Source of the DNA: Nanobdellota archaeon
GTDB taxonomy: Archaea; Aenigmatarchaeota; Aenigmatarchaeia; QMZP01
DNA length: 13,297 nucleotides
NCBI GenBank assembly: GCA_018818465.1
Contig: JAHIRU010000094.1
Location: 1 to 13,297 of the forward strand
Direction: 5' to 3'
Part shown: in pieces, positions 7,223-13,206 of the stretch
Numbering within the stretch: the stretch's first letter is position 1
Layout: every line of letters starts with the position of its first letter
The notes under the pieces: generated by a model
The model's database searches: none
The model's input: only the letters and a program-made list of their open reading frames with translations
Told to the model about the DNA's origin: nothing
Program-made: the position numbers and the translations under genes

Positions 7223-7513
7223 ATGAGCCAACATGATCAAGAACAACCTGTAAGAGTAAGACTTCCGCGTGGAAAAGAGGTAATGGGGTTTGTGGAAGAA
7301 TTCTTAGGTGCAAGCAGATTCAGGATTAACTGTAAAGATGGCCACACTAGAATATGCAGAATGCCAGGAAAGTTTAGAAGGCGTTTCAGAATGTCAGTAG
7401 GTGATGCAGTCATAATCGAACCATGGAGCGTCCAATCAGACGAAAGAGGAGACATAGCATGGATCTACAACAAAACACAGATGTCTTGGCTAAAAAAGCA
7501 TGGCCACATGTAA
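7223..7513 (+). CDS. eif1A: Translation initiation factor aIF1A
   Basis: A 96-residue OB-fold protein of the IF1/eIF1A family, which binds the decoding site of the small ribosomal subunit and assists initiator tRNA and start codon selection. Recognisable segments are VRLPRGKEVMGFVEEFLGASR, the DGHTRICRMPGKFRRRFRM stretch (39-57, basic RNA-binding surface) and VGDAVIIEPW followed by GDIAWIY (76-82). Length matches archaeal aIF1A (about 100 residues), and the N- and C-terminal tails are short, as in archaea rather than eukaryotes. It is followed after 12 bp by the Dim2 homologue, so the two probably form one transcript linking initiation and small-subunit biogenesis. No Shine-Dalgarno of quality is seen; the start is chosen because it gives the expected N-terminus. 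Confidence 0.94.
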   Translation: MSQHDQEQPVRVRLPRGKEVMGFVEEFLGASRFRINCKDGHTRICRMPGKFRRRFRMSVGDAVIIEPWSVQSDERGDIAWIYNKTQMSWLKKHGHM

Positions 7514-7525
7514 AGTGATATTTTT

Positions 7526-8020
7526 ATGATCGAAACTGTTCTGATTCCTAGAGAAAGAAAGGCAATTCTTATAGGAAGAAATGGTTTTGTAAAAAGAAAG
7601 ATAGAAAGAGTCACCAATACCCGCATAACAATCAACGAAGATGTAGAAATAGAAGGCGACATGTTCAATGTGATGAAAGCACGTGATGTTATTACTGCAA
7701 TAGCGCGTGGCTTCTCGCCCATGAGAGCATTTGTTCTTCTAAGCAAAGGTTATGAATTGAAAGTTATCAGTCTCATAGGTCAGAACGAGAAGACAATAAA
7801 ACGCCTCATGGCTCGCGTGATCGGACGCAAGGGCACCACACGCAGAATTATTGAATACGAAAGCAATACAAACGTCTCAGTTTATGGTAAAACCGTATCA
7901 ATCATCGGTACGTCAGAGAGCATAGCAATCGCGCAGGAAGCTGTTGAAGCCCTTCTGGCCGGCAGAAAACACGGCTCTGCCTATATTAAAATGAAAAGAA
8001 AGAAGGAATCAAACGATTGA
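7526..8020 (+). CDS. Dim2/Pno1-type KH-domain RNA-binding protein
   Basis: A 164-residue protein with two KH domains, the archaeal counterpart of the small-subunit assembly factor Dim2/Pno1. KH1 contains ILIGRNGFVKRKIE (14-27) with GRNG as the G-x-x-G loop. KH2 contains RVIGRKGTTRRIIE (97-110) with GRKG. The RDVITAIARGFSP motif between them (53-65) is characteristic of the family. Archaeal Dim2 binds the 3' end of 16S rRNA and has been reported to interact with aIF2-alpha, which fits its place beside aIF1A. AAGTGAT (7513-7519), overlapping the aIF1A stop codon, is a good ribosome binding site 6 nt before the ATG. The C-terminus is basic (KMKRKKESND). The gene ends tail to tail with prs, sharing 12 bp. 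Confidence 0.92.
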   Translation: MIETVLIPRERKAILIGRNGFVKRKIERVTNTRITINEDVEIEGDMFNVMKARDVITAIARGFSPMRAFVLLSKGYELKVISLIGQNEKTIKRLMARVIGRKGTTRRIIEYESNTNVSVYGKTVSIIGTSESIAIAQEAVEALLAGRKHGSAYIKMKRKKESND

Positions 8021-9118
8021 GTATTTAGTAACCAGACCATCCAACAATTTTCTGTTATAGATTCTTCTTACAGCTTCAGCAAATATTGGAGCAGAACTTA
8101 TCTCATCAAACCATGGTGTCTGTTCTGCAAAATTATTGCTATGATAAACACTATCTGAACCAAACACCTTCTTAAGAGGTCCAGTACCATTAGAATATTG
8201 ATTCCCTAAACTTTCTTTCGCCTTACCTCCAAATATAGGGTGTGTAGCTACAATGTAAACACCTGCAACTCCCAAATTTTCTAGAGCTTTTATTGTTGCT
8301 ACTAAAGTTCCCCCAGTATCTATCATATCTTCAAATATGAAAATGTACTTGCCCTTTACGTTGATATCTTCTGGTAACTCTACAGCAACAACTACATTTT
8401 CCTTCGAATGATCACGGATTTTATTTCCTAATATGACAGGTAAACTGAGAACTTCTCCACATTCTTTAGATGTAACAATTCCTCCATCATCTGGAGAGAT
8501 TATAACAGAATTACTTTCAATGATAGATCCATAATTTGTTTTAATATGTTTTGTAAACATTGGTATGGAGCTTATATCATAAAGAGGTATATCAGCATCT
8601 TTAGCAAACATTATACTTCTTTGTGAATGAACATCCATTGTCAATATATCAGTTGCTCCTGAAGCTTTCAGGTGCCTGGGAATATAACGAGCTGAAACAC
8701 CTTCTATTGCAAATTCAGTTTCTATATTTCCGAAATGAGATTTGTCCTGTCTTGAATACGGAAGATAAGGAATAATAACGCTTATGTGTTTTGCTCCACT
8801 TTCATCTGCTATCTCTATTGTCCTGTATATATCTGCAAGATTTTCATCAATAGATTTTTTATGTTCCCAATTTTGAGCACAACCAACAACACACGCATAA
8901 CCAATTTCTGGTTTTTCTAATAAACCAATTTTTTTTTCAGTATTTGCAAAGGATTTGATTCCTGTTTCAATTTTTTTAAAACCGTCATCAAAAAGCTCTT
9001 TTAGAAGCTTTTCTGCAAAATAGTTTCCTGCTGGATTAGAAAAAATTCTAGGATTCTTCATATGAATGGATTTTAAAAGCTGGTTTTGTATTCTTAACCC
9101 GTATGGATAATATGCCAT
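8009..9118 (-). CDS. prs: Ribose-phosphate pyrophosphokinase (PRPP synthetase)
   Basis: It makes 5-phosphoribosyl diphosphate from ribose 5-phosphate and ATP, the precursor for nucleotides, His and Trp. The 369-residue protein shows PYLPYSRQDK (117-126), MDVHSQ (161-166), ISPDDGG (207-213), a catalytic-loop-like NKIRDHSKE (232-240), the PRPP loop FEDMIDTGGTL (262-272) and the C-terminal signature SSAPIFAEAVRRIY (341-354). The PRPP loop begins with Glu instead of the more usual first Asp. The chain is longer than the common archaeal enzyme (about 285-300 residues), partly because of about 19 N-terminal residues before M20 (at 9061), where the usual family N-terminus (KNPRIFSNPAGNYFAEKL) begins. 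M20 is therefore an alternative start. Neither ATG has a Shine-Dalgarno. It follows S27ae after 41 bp and has its own dyad at the start codon. Confidence 0.92.
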   Translation of the reverse strand: MAYYPYGLRIQNQLLKSIHMKNPRIFSNPAGNYFAEKLLKELFDDGFKKIETGIKSFANTEKKIGLLEKPEIGYACVVGCAQNWEHKKSIDENLADIYRTIEIADESGAKHISVIIPYLPYSRQDKSHFGNIETEFAIEGVSARYIPRHLKASGATDILTMDVHSQRSIMFAKDADIPLYDISSIPMFTKHIKTNYGSIIESNSVIISPDDGGIVTSKECGEVLSLPVILGNKIRDHSKENVVVAVELPEDINVKGKYIFIFEDMIDTGGTLVATIKALENLGVAGVYIVATHPIFGGKAKESLGNQYSNGTGPLKKVFGSDSVYHSNNFAEQTPWFDEISSAPIFAEAVRRIYNRKLLDGLVTKYSIV

Positions 9119-9143
9119 ATATACTCACAATATAGAGTATATA
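9118..9143 (-). promoter_or_regulatory. prs: 9-bp inverted repeat at the prs start codon
   Basis: TATATACTC (9118-9126) and GAGTATATA (9135-9143) are perfect inverted arms around an 8-nt spacer. The motif covers the region between a TATA-like run and the first ATG of prs, whose A is position 9118. Arms closed by CTC/GAG are less likely to be AT-rich chance than pure A/T symmetry. Such a site could be an operator overlapping the transcription start. A second TATA-like box, ATTAAAAT (about 9150-9157, minus strand), would place transcription start inside the dyad. Confidence 0.45.
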
Positions 9144-9159
9144 GAAAAGATTTTAATGG

Positions 9160-9480
9160 TTACTCTTTTTTCTCTGCTTCTGCTGGCTCATCAGTCTTTG
9201 TTTCTTCTACCTTTGATTCTTCATTGTTTTCTTTTGGTTTCTCTGCAGTTTCTGGCGCTTTTTTCTTATCTAGTTCGCTGTATGCGCATTTACCACAATA
9301 TGATCGATTTTTGTGTTGTGCAAGCCATGTACCAGTGCCACACCTAGGGCAGGATCTCCTTTTTCTGCTAACAGAAGAGCCCTGAATCTCATAATAGCTA
9401 TGAGTCTTTAATGATTCATGCTTTCTTCCAGTTCTCTGCTTCTTTCCCTTTCTGACTGCTTTCTTTTGTTTTTTACCCAT
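9160..9480 (-). CDS. rps27ae: Small ribosomal subunit protein S27ae with terminal extensions
   Basis: A 106-residue protein. The core (residues about 24-70) is S27ae: THSYYEI, then a zinc finger with C44-x2-C47 and C62-x2-C65 (CPRCGTGTWLAQHKNRSYCGKC) ending in AYSEL. The zinc finger binds the small subunit near the head and beak region. Archaeal S27ae is usually about 50-65 residues. Here there is a Lys/Arg-rich N-terminal arm (1-23) and a Glu/Lys/Pro-rich tail (71-106). ATTAGATATG is preceded by AGGTAAT, a ribosome binding site, and by a TATA box about 46 bp upstream, so this gene can start its own transcript. It is separated from S24e, its usual neighbour, by three genes. Confidence 0.92.
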   Translation of the reverse strand: MGKKQKKAVRKGKKQRTGRKHESLKTHSYYEIQGSSVSRKRRSCPRCGTGTWLAQHKNRSYCGKCAYSELDKKKAPETAEKPKENNEESKVEETKTDEPAEAEKKE

Positions 9481-9547
9481 ATCTAATTACCTGTTTTATT
9501 TTTTAATTTTACGATGATGGCTATATATAATCAGTGTTAGCTATCTA
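9481..9547 (-). promoter_or_regulatory. rps27ae: Promoter and ribosome binding site of S27ae
   Basis: On the minus strand, TTATATATAG (about 9531-9521) is a strong archaeal TATA-like box. At usual spacing transcription would start near 9499, leaving a leader of about 19 nt that holds AGGTAAT about 6 nt before the ATG at 9480. The rest of this 67-bp gap is AT-rich and shows nothing else. Confidence 0.55.
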
Positions 9548-9907
9548 TTAAGACTTCTTTTTACGTTTCTTTGTTTTTGAAGTACTTAAACCTTTCTGTC
9601 TTAGGCCTGCTTCCTTGGTTCCGCTCATAGTGTAACCCTTGTGCTCAGTGCTTATTTTCATCTTCTTGAAGAAAAAATAGTACATTCCTGCTCCAAAACC
9701 CATTATAGCATAAACAGCCATCCATACGGCGATTACAGCAATTATTACTACATATATCCCAAACAAGAATGGGAACAATGCTAAAAAGAATGGAAGTATA
9801 ACAGGCGAGAAAATTAAAACTATTGCGATTGCTATTGCAAGCGCAGCTAATCCAAGAGTGCCTAGTAAAAAGAAAGGTATGCCCTGAGCAACTTGATTAC
9901 ATTCCAT
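9548..9907 (-). CDS. Small membrane protein coupled to the AIM24 gene
   Basis: A 119-residue protein of no family I recognise. It has a short polar N-terminus (MECNQVAQG), a hydrophobic region from about 11 to 80 that should form two or three membrane helices (about 11-33, 36-50 and 51-80, with prolines at 35, 39 and 46), and a basic cytoplasmic tail ending KTKKRKKKS. The ATG follows the AIM24 stop codon after one base, and its ribosome binding site, AGGAGAT, lies inside the end of the AIM24 gene, so translation of the two is probably coupled. That coupling, and the Gly-rich hydrophobic C-terminus of the AIM24 protein, suggest the two act together at the membrane. This is inference only. Confidence 0.75.
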   Translation of the reverse strand: MECNQVAQGIPFFLLGTLGLAALAIAIAIVLIFSPVILPFFLALFPFLFGIYVVIIAVIAVWMAVYAIMGFGAGMYYFFFKKMKISTEHKGYTMSGTKEAGLRQKGLSTSKTKKRKKKS

Positions 9908-9908
9908 T

Positions 9909-10679
9909 CTATCTCCTGCTAAACATTGATCCTATTATAGCTCCGGCTGCTGCTCCTGTGGCAGCTCCGCTAGACCCTTTGCTAAGATTGATTGACGATC
10001 CGCCACCACGAGGCATATACTGCGCAAGTTTTCCAGCCAGCTCGCTAACAGGCATGCTTTGCACCCATACGCGTCCAGGACCAGTTACTATGGCAAGGAA
10101 TAATCCTTCACCGCCCCATATCATGTTCTTTACACCCTTTACGCGCTCCACATCATAATCCATGCTGGAATCGAACATTGCTAGATTGCTTGTATCAATC
10201 CTTAATTTCTGCCCTTTCTTTAGAGGAATTTCCGCAACCTCGCCGCCAACATTGAAAAAGACCTGTCCAGGTCCCTGAACTTTAATAAGTATTAATCCTT
10301 CACCGCCAAGGAATCCCGCGCCGATTTTCTTGACAAAACTTGCATCAAAACTAATATCCTTATCGCCACAGAGGAAAGCATCCTTTTGTGCGATAAGAGT
10401 CTCTCCTTTATTGAGCTTTAAAGGGATTATTTTGCCAGGGAATTCAGATCCAAATCCAATTGTGCCAGGGCCTGCCTGTGGCGTGAAATGAACTAAGAAA
10501 AATGATTCGCCAGCGAATTTTCTTTTTACTGATGTCCAGAAACCGCCTTTCATCTTTGTTTCCATGTTTACGTTGTCAGACATGTAGACAAGTCTTCCGG
10601 ATTCAGCAACCATGGTTTCATCTTTTTTGAGCTCCACATTAAGCATCTGCATCGTGGAACCCTGTAAGTCGTATTTCAT
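9909..10679 (-). CDS. AIM24 / TIGR00266 family protein
   Basis: A 256-residue protein of the AIM24 (TIGR00266, formerly DUF124) family, a trimeric beta-helix-like fold of unknown biochemical role; the mitochondrial relative affects inner-membrane organisation. Family features include SGRLVYMSDNVNMETKM near the N-terminus, KFAGESFFLVHFT, AGPGTIGFG, repeated GGEGLILIKVQGPGQVFF and GGEGLFLAIVTGPGRVW, and VSELAGKLAQYMPRGG near the end. The C-terminus (about 236-254) is Gly/Ala-rich, SGAATGAAAGAIIGSMFSRR, resembling a glycine-zipper membrane helix. I place the start at the ATG at 10679 rather than a TTG two codons earlier, because GGTAA ends 6 nt before the ATG but abuts the TTG. It lies 28 nt downstream of the HD gene, in the same operon-like run. 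Confidence 0.9.
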   Translation of the reverse strand: MKYDLQGSTMQMLNVELKKDETMVAESGRLVYMSDNVNMETKMKGGFWTSVKRKFAGESFFLVHFTPQAGPGTIGFGSEFPGKIIPLKLNKGETLIAQKDAFLCGDKDISFDASFVKKIGAGFLGGEGLILIKVQGPGQVFFNVGGEVAEIPLKKGQKLRIDTSNLAMFDSSMDYDVERVKGVKNMIWGGEGLFLAIVTGPGRVWVQSMPVSELAGKLAQYMPRGGGSSINLSKGSSGAATGAAAGAIIGSMFSRR

Positions 10680-10707
10680 AGCCAATTACCTTTTCACTCT
10701 GTTAACT

Positions 10708-11517
10708 TTATGAGTCTTTCTTTCCTTTAGATTTTCTATTGTTTATTTTTTCCGCTAATCTTAATACATCGTCTGGTAATTCACTTTCAGAACACTCGTC
10801 TAAAAGTTTATTAAGTGCGTCTGAAACTCTTGTAATATGTTTTGATGATGTTTTTTCAACTTCAGCTTTAGATTCTTTGATATAGTCAGCATTCTCTTCT
10901 AATGCATTCTCAACTAGAGGAATGACTGGTTGATAAAGTTTATTTATGCTAATAAATTCTTGGCCATAGTCTGTTAATTTTTTATGCTGACGTACAAAAA
11001 CCTTAACAAAATCTTTATTATCATAATAAAAATATTCTGATACAGCATAAAGCATGTAATCTAGACGTTCAAGTGCGTTAAAAAACCTTTCTTCTACAGA
11101 ATCTGTATCAAGCTGAAAAATATTATATAAAAAATCTGAAAGTGGTTCCAACTTTTTTAATTGAACAGAAGTTTCTTCCTTTTCTATTTCCGGCAGAATG
11201 TGCTTTATTGATGGATCGCTCTTAAATTTGTATGTTATGTCACCTACTGTCCCTTCACCAAAATCATGCACAAGACAATGTAAAATAATTTTTTCTGAAT
11301 TAAAATCTAAAATTCCATTTTCCTTTTCAATTTCTATAGCTTTTCCAGCCAATAAAGCTAATAGATAGGAATGTTCTAATGAAGATTGTTTGTATCCTCT
11401 TGTTTCATAGCCTTCCCATCTTATTACACGATCTATTCTATCTAAAGTGTTTTTAAAATTAGTCATTAAAGTAAGATAATTTTCTTGTTCATCTGTATAT
11501 TTATTGCCATTATCCAT
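10708..11517 (-). CDS. HD-domain phosphohydrolase (YfbR/HDDC2-like)
   Basis: A 269-residue soluble protein with an HD metal site: H49 in SSLEHSYLLALLAG, H84-D85 in CLVHDFGEGTVGDI, and D153 in ALERLDYMLYAVSEYF. The HDFGE...GDI arrangement resembles 5'-deoxynucleotidases of the YfbR/HDDC2 group, which hydrolyse dNMPs to deoxynucleosides, so a nucleotide-pool role is the best guess. Other HD phosphohydrolases cannot be excluded by eye. The C-terminal 80 or so residues are charged and probably helical, making it longer than YfbR (about 200 residues). The start is supported by GGTGA (11528-11524) 6 nt before the ATG. It follows S24e by 20 bp and precedes the AIM24 gene by 28 bp, so it sits within a single operon-like run with ribosomal protein genes. 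Confidence 0.83.
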   Translation of the reverse strand: MDNGNKYTDEQENYLTLMTNFKNTLDRIDRVIRWEGYETRGYKQSSLEHSYLLALLAGKAIEIEKENGILDFNSEKIILHCLVHDFGEGTVGDITYKFKSDPSIKHILPEIEKEETSVQLKKLEPLSDFLYNIFQLDTDSVEERFFNALERLDYMLYAVSEYFYYDNKDFVKVFVRQHKKLTDYGQEFISINKLYQPVIPLVENALEENADYIKESKAEVEKTSSKHITRVSDALNKLLDECSESELPDDVLRLAEKINNRKSKGKKDS

Positions 11518-11537
11518 TCATCTTCACCTTATTTATT

Positions 11538-11984
11538 TCACTCTTTCTTTTTCTTGTTTGTGCGTTTTTCTATCTTGTCCAGCTTGTATTTAGGTATTTC
11601 TTTTTTGTCCTTATAAACAAAGACTTTAGCGACTGACTCTGCTTTACCACACTCTGAAAATATTTTTTCAATAAGAATAACATCTTCATTCACTTTCAAC
11701 ACTTTAGCAATTTCCTTTGTTAAATCAGTTCGTGTAGGTGTAGCCTGTGCACCATGAACAACATTAATCATGTATTCAATTCTCTTCATAAGAGGATTTT
11801 TCTTCTCTGAGGACGTGTTTAGTTTATACTCCCTTTTCACAGGTTTCTCTTTCTTAGGCTCTTCTTTTGGTTTAGCTTCTTCTGTTTTAGCCTGTTCTTC
11901 TATCTTTTCCTCTTTAGGTTGTTTTTCCGCCTTTTCTTCCTTAGGAGTTTCCTCTTTCTCTTCTTTTGGTTTTTCGTCAGTCAT
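11538..11984 (-). CDS. rps24e: Small ribosomal subunit protein S24e with acidic/basic N-terminal extension
   Basis: A 148-residue protein. Residues about 52-135 match the S24e fold: KKNPLMKRIEYMINVVHGAQATPTRTDLTKEIAKVL, then VILIEKIFSECGKAESVAKVFVYKDKKE. This is a component of the small ribosomal subunit. The first 50 residues are an unusual low-complexity run of K, E, P and A (KPKEEKEETPKEEKAEKQP onward) not found in the typical archaeal protein (about 100 residues), and the C-terminus is basic (KRTNKKKKE). The ATG at 11984 has a ribosome-binding-like GAAGTTGAT a few nt upstream and a TATA box 41 bp upstream. The next internal Met is at residue 66, inside the fold, so this start is the only sensible one. 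It leads the HD/AIM24/membrane gene run. Confidence 0.9.
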   Translation of the reverse strand: MTDEKPKEEKEETPKEEKAEKQPKEEKIEEQAKTEEAKPKEEPKKEKPVKREYKLNTSSEKKNPLMKRIEYMINVVHGAQATPTRTDLTKEIAKVLKVNEDVILIEKIFSECGKAESVAKVFVYKDKKEIPKYKLDKIEKRTNKKKKE

Positions 11985-12115
11985 ATAATCAACTTCTATT
12001 CATTTTTTATATTAATTAATGCTTATAAAGACGATTACATGAAACCAATGCAAGTCGTCATATTTTATTGATAATCATGCAATAAAAAGAATATGTATCG
12101 CTTGCTTTTAAAGGT
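11985..12115 (-). promoter_or_regulatory. rps24e: S24e promoter region and MscS 3' end
   Basis: This 131-bp gap holds a TATA-like box (CTTTATAAGC on the minus strand, 12030-12021) about 41 bp before the S24e ATG. At usual spacing it gives a start near 11998 and a leader of about 14 nt with GAAGTTGAT as ribosome binding site. Nearer the MscS stop, the minus strand has TTCTTTTTATT (about 12091-12081), a T-rich run that could end MscS transcription. GACGATT (12030-12036) and AGTCGTC (12053-12059) form a 7-bp stem with one T-G pair. I see no RNA gene here. Confidence 0.5.
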
Positions 12116-13153
12116 TTAATTACCTTTGACTATCTTTCTCATAGGCCATGATATCTCTATTTTCTCTTTATCGAAGCGCTTCTTTAAGGCCTTTATGAAT
12201 TCATGAGTTATGAAATATTTGCTAGTAAATTCTTCTGCACGAAGTATTACTGAGAAATCTATATTTGAATCTCCAAAGTTGTTGAATCTCACAAAAGGTT
12301 CATGATCCTTAACTGCACCAAGTACGTTTTTCTGTACGTGTTTTGCAACATCAACAACAACCCTTTCTACCTTTTCAAGATCTTCACCATATCCAACACC
12401 ACATTTAACTATAATTGATGTTGGCTTGCTTGGCAAAGTGTTGTTTATTATAACGCTCTCAGAAAGCTTTGCGTTAGGAATTATTATGGAGACATTTCCT
12501 ATTGTTCTTATTCTTGTTGATCTCCATCCTATGTTTTCAACAAAGCCTTTTGTTTCAGCATCCAATTCTATGAAGTCACCGATAACTACAGGCCTGTCTG
12601 AAATAATGTGCAGGCCTGCAAAAAAATTCGAAAGAGTGCCCTGCAAAGCAAGGCCAATTGCTATTCCACCGATACCGAGTGCAGCGATAGCGCCTGTCAA
12701 ATCAGTGCCAAAATATCCCATTATTACAAACAGTGCTATTAAGTAAATCAGCATACTTATAACATTATTCAAAAGATTTGGCGTGTTTGTAGCGCCTGTC
12801 TTTATATTAAGACATTTACTAACAAATATCCTCACTATTCTTGATATCACTATAGCACCAATTAGTGTGTAGATTATAAAGAACCCCATGCTTACCCATG
12901 ACTGATAATCTGATAGAACAGTAAGCATGTTCAATGATATCTGTAAACCTATCAAAATAACAGTTATTATAATAGGTTTGCTTATGGCAGCAATTATCTT
13001 GTTGTCAACATCAGTTTTTGTCTTAGCAGTTAATCTGTGCAAAAATCTAACAATAATCATTTGAACTATTTTAGAACCAATAAGAGAAGCTATCATTATT
13101 ACTAGAACTACCGTGTATTCTTCTCCTAAAAGACTTGTCAAATAATCCAACAT
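12116..13153 (-). CDS. MscS-family mechanosensitive ion channel
   Basis: A 345-residue channel that would open under membrane tension to release solutes during osmotic downshock. It has about five membrane helices (about 13-35, 56-78, 88-110, 128-147, and the pore helix 152-180). The pore helix is Gly/Ala-rich (LGIGGIAIGLALQGTLSNFFAG, 159-180), as in MscS TM3. The beta domain follows, with RPVVIGDFIEL (187-197), VENIGWRSTRIRT (205-217) and IIIPNAKLSESVIINN (223-238), then the alpha/beta C-terminal domain to 345. All family landmarks are intact. A TATA-like TTTTTATAATGG (minus strand, centred about 13180) stands about 27 bp before the ATG and no Shine-Dalgarno is seen, so a leaderless mRNA is likely. 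It is a single-gene unit between an unidentified gene and S24e. Confidence 0.93.
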   Translation of the reverse strand: MLDYLTSLLGEEYTVVLVIMIASLIGSKIVQMIIVRFLHRLTAKTKTDVDNKIIAAISKPIIITVILIGLQISLNMLTVLSDYQSWVSMGFFIIYTLIGAIVISRIVRIFVSKCLNIKTGATNTPNLLNNVISMLIYLIALFVIMGYFGTDLTGAIAALGIGGIAIGLALQGTLSNFFAGLHIISDRPVVIGDFIELDAETKGFVENIGWRSTRIRTIGNVSIIIPNAKLSESVIINNTLPSKPTSIIVKCGVGYGEDLEKVERVVVDVAKHVQKNVLGAVKDHEPFVRFNNFGDSNIDFSVILRAEEFTSKYFITHEFIKALKKRFDKEKIEISWPMRKIVKGN

Positions 13154-13206
13154 ATGTTATTAATAGCACTCAACCATTATAAAAAGTTTAATGTCTATCG
13201 GTTCAG
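13154..13206 (-). promoter_or_regulatory. Promoter of the MscS gene
   Basis: The 53-bp gap contains, on the minus strand, CTTTTTATAATGG (about 13187-13175), a clear TATA-like box whose centre is about 27 bp from the ATG at 13153. No ribosome binding site precedes the ATG, so transcription probably begins at or within a few bases of the start codon. Confidence 0.5.

Noticed and set aside
7207..7223. GATATTA direct repeat, two copies 10 bp apart, before aIF1A
   Set aside because: Only 7 bp of AT-rich sequence with two copies; chance is enough, and no regulator or further copies point to a function.
10680..10685. TTG start two codons before the AIM24 ATG
   Set aside because: The ribosome binding site GGTAA directly abuts the TTG, leaving no spacing, whereas it stands 6 nt from the ATG at 10679.
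11770..11988. Plus-strand frame of 72 residues opposite S24e, rich in Ser and Phe
   Set aside because: It is a mirror of the repetitive E/K-rich extension of S24e, which leaves antisense frames open by chance.
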